From Alkalinema sp. CAN_BIN05 (GTDB taxonomy: Bacteria > Cyanobacteriota > Cyanobacteriia > Leptolyngbyales > Leptolyngbyaceae), in contig JAJAYH010000232.1 in the NCBI GenBank assembly GCA_026786325.1, forward strand, positions 1 through 5,898: a DNA stretch of 5,898 nt, in the 5' to 3' direction. Made by a program: the position numbers and the translations under genes. The stretch's first letter is position 1. Each line of letters starts with the position of its first letter. Below the pieces are notes generated by a model. The model had not been told where the DNA came from. It did not search any database and saw only the letters and a list, made by a program, of their open reading frames with translations. Below, piece by piece: positions 5,730 to 5,898 of the stretch.

Positions 5730-5896
5730 CCAACAATCACGTCTGATGCGATCGCACTCGTCACGTCAGCGGCTTCAAATTCACCGACAAGCACAAACTC
5801 TAGCCGCAACTTAAGCCACGTAATAAAAGATTTGTTAGTCGAGACGATCGCCGCCGCCGGAGTGGGAACCTGTGATTTGGTAGCAGACAGTTGGGG
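5726..5896 (-). CDS. Probable 3' end of an unidentified gene (5' end outside window)
   Basis: On the minus strand a frame is open from the right edge for 56 codons to a TAA at 5726-5728. The peptide runs from a Pro/Ala/Ser-rich stretch (SQVPTPAAAIVSTN) into an amphipathic segment SFITWLKLRLEFVLVGEFEA and ends in SDVIVG. I do not recognise it. It would lie 37 bp upstream of the SPOR-like gene on the same strand, a normal operon spacing. The complementary plus-strand frame is also open here, but its product is rich in Ser, Thr and Asn with no ATG, as expected for the antisense of a real gene. Both the reality and the identity of this gene depend on sequence beyond the window. Confidence 0.45.
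   Translation of the reverse strand, partial: PQLSATKSQVPTPAAAIVSTNKSFITWLKLRLEFVLVGEFEAADVTSAIASDVIVG
5748..5755. repeat. HIP1 octamer GCGATCGC
   Basis: Second perfect HIP1 copy, within the probable 3' coding end of the unidentified minus-strand gene, where it reads in frame as part of codons for Ser-Ala-Ile-Ala. Confidence 0.9.
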
Positions 5897-5898
5897 CA

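Noticed and set aside
4919..5735. 12-bp direct repeat TATTATCCAACA at 4919-4930 and 5724-5735, bracketing the SPOR-like gene like insertion-site duplications
   Set aside because: About one such exact 12-mer pair is expected by chance in a window of this size, the sequence is AT-rich, and no transposase or terminal inverted repeats accompany it.

Overview
The window looks like chromosomal DNA of a cyanobacterium. The hexamer CGATCG, core of the cyanobacterial HIP1 repeat, occurs about 25 times by eye (one or two expected by chance), with two perfect GCGATCGC octamers. The gene families also fit: a GlmS with the complete standard motifs, a Rpn-type nuclease with a DUF4351-like tail, and a small secreted protein with two SPOR-like modules. 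The species cannot be named from the sequence alone.

Layout. (1) Positions 3-239 (+) are the 3' end of a GlmS-like SIS-domain protein cut by the window edge. (2) 23 bp later, behind a perfect AGGAGG, is a six-helix voltage-gated-type K+ channel with a C-terminal zinc ribbon (263-1057, +). (3) Its stop overlaps, tail to tail, the stop of a Rpn/PD-(D/E)XK nuclease-like gene (1054-2031, -), which carries a 12-bp in-frame tandem repeat. (4) A 163-bp divergent intergenic region has a TATAAT box facing each way and a perfect 10-bp inverted repeat over the predicted glmS start site. (5) glmS is complete (2195-4102, +). (6) A 184-bp intergenic region holds a hairpin and an 11-bp tandem repeat. (7) A small protein with PD-(D/E)XK-like active-site spacing follows (4287-4943, +). 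(8) It converges on a secreted SPOR-like protein (4969-5688, -), behind which the 3' end of another gene probably runs in from the right edge (5726-5896, -).

How the genes work together. glmS is the housekeeping entry point to UDP-GlcNAc, peptidoglycan and surface glycans. The upstream SIS fragment is a paralogue of its C-terminal half, probably co-transcribed with the channel. The two nuclease-like genes flanking glmS look like independent accessory genes; no methyltransferase, helicase, CRISPR array, transposase with terminal repeats, tRNA or rRNA is visible. I see no convincing undescribed multi-gene system. The points most worth checking are the orphan PD-(D/E)XK protein, the channel with its TAGFG filter and zinc ribbon, and the inverted repeat at the glmS promoter.
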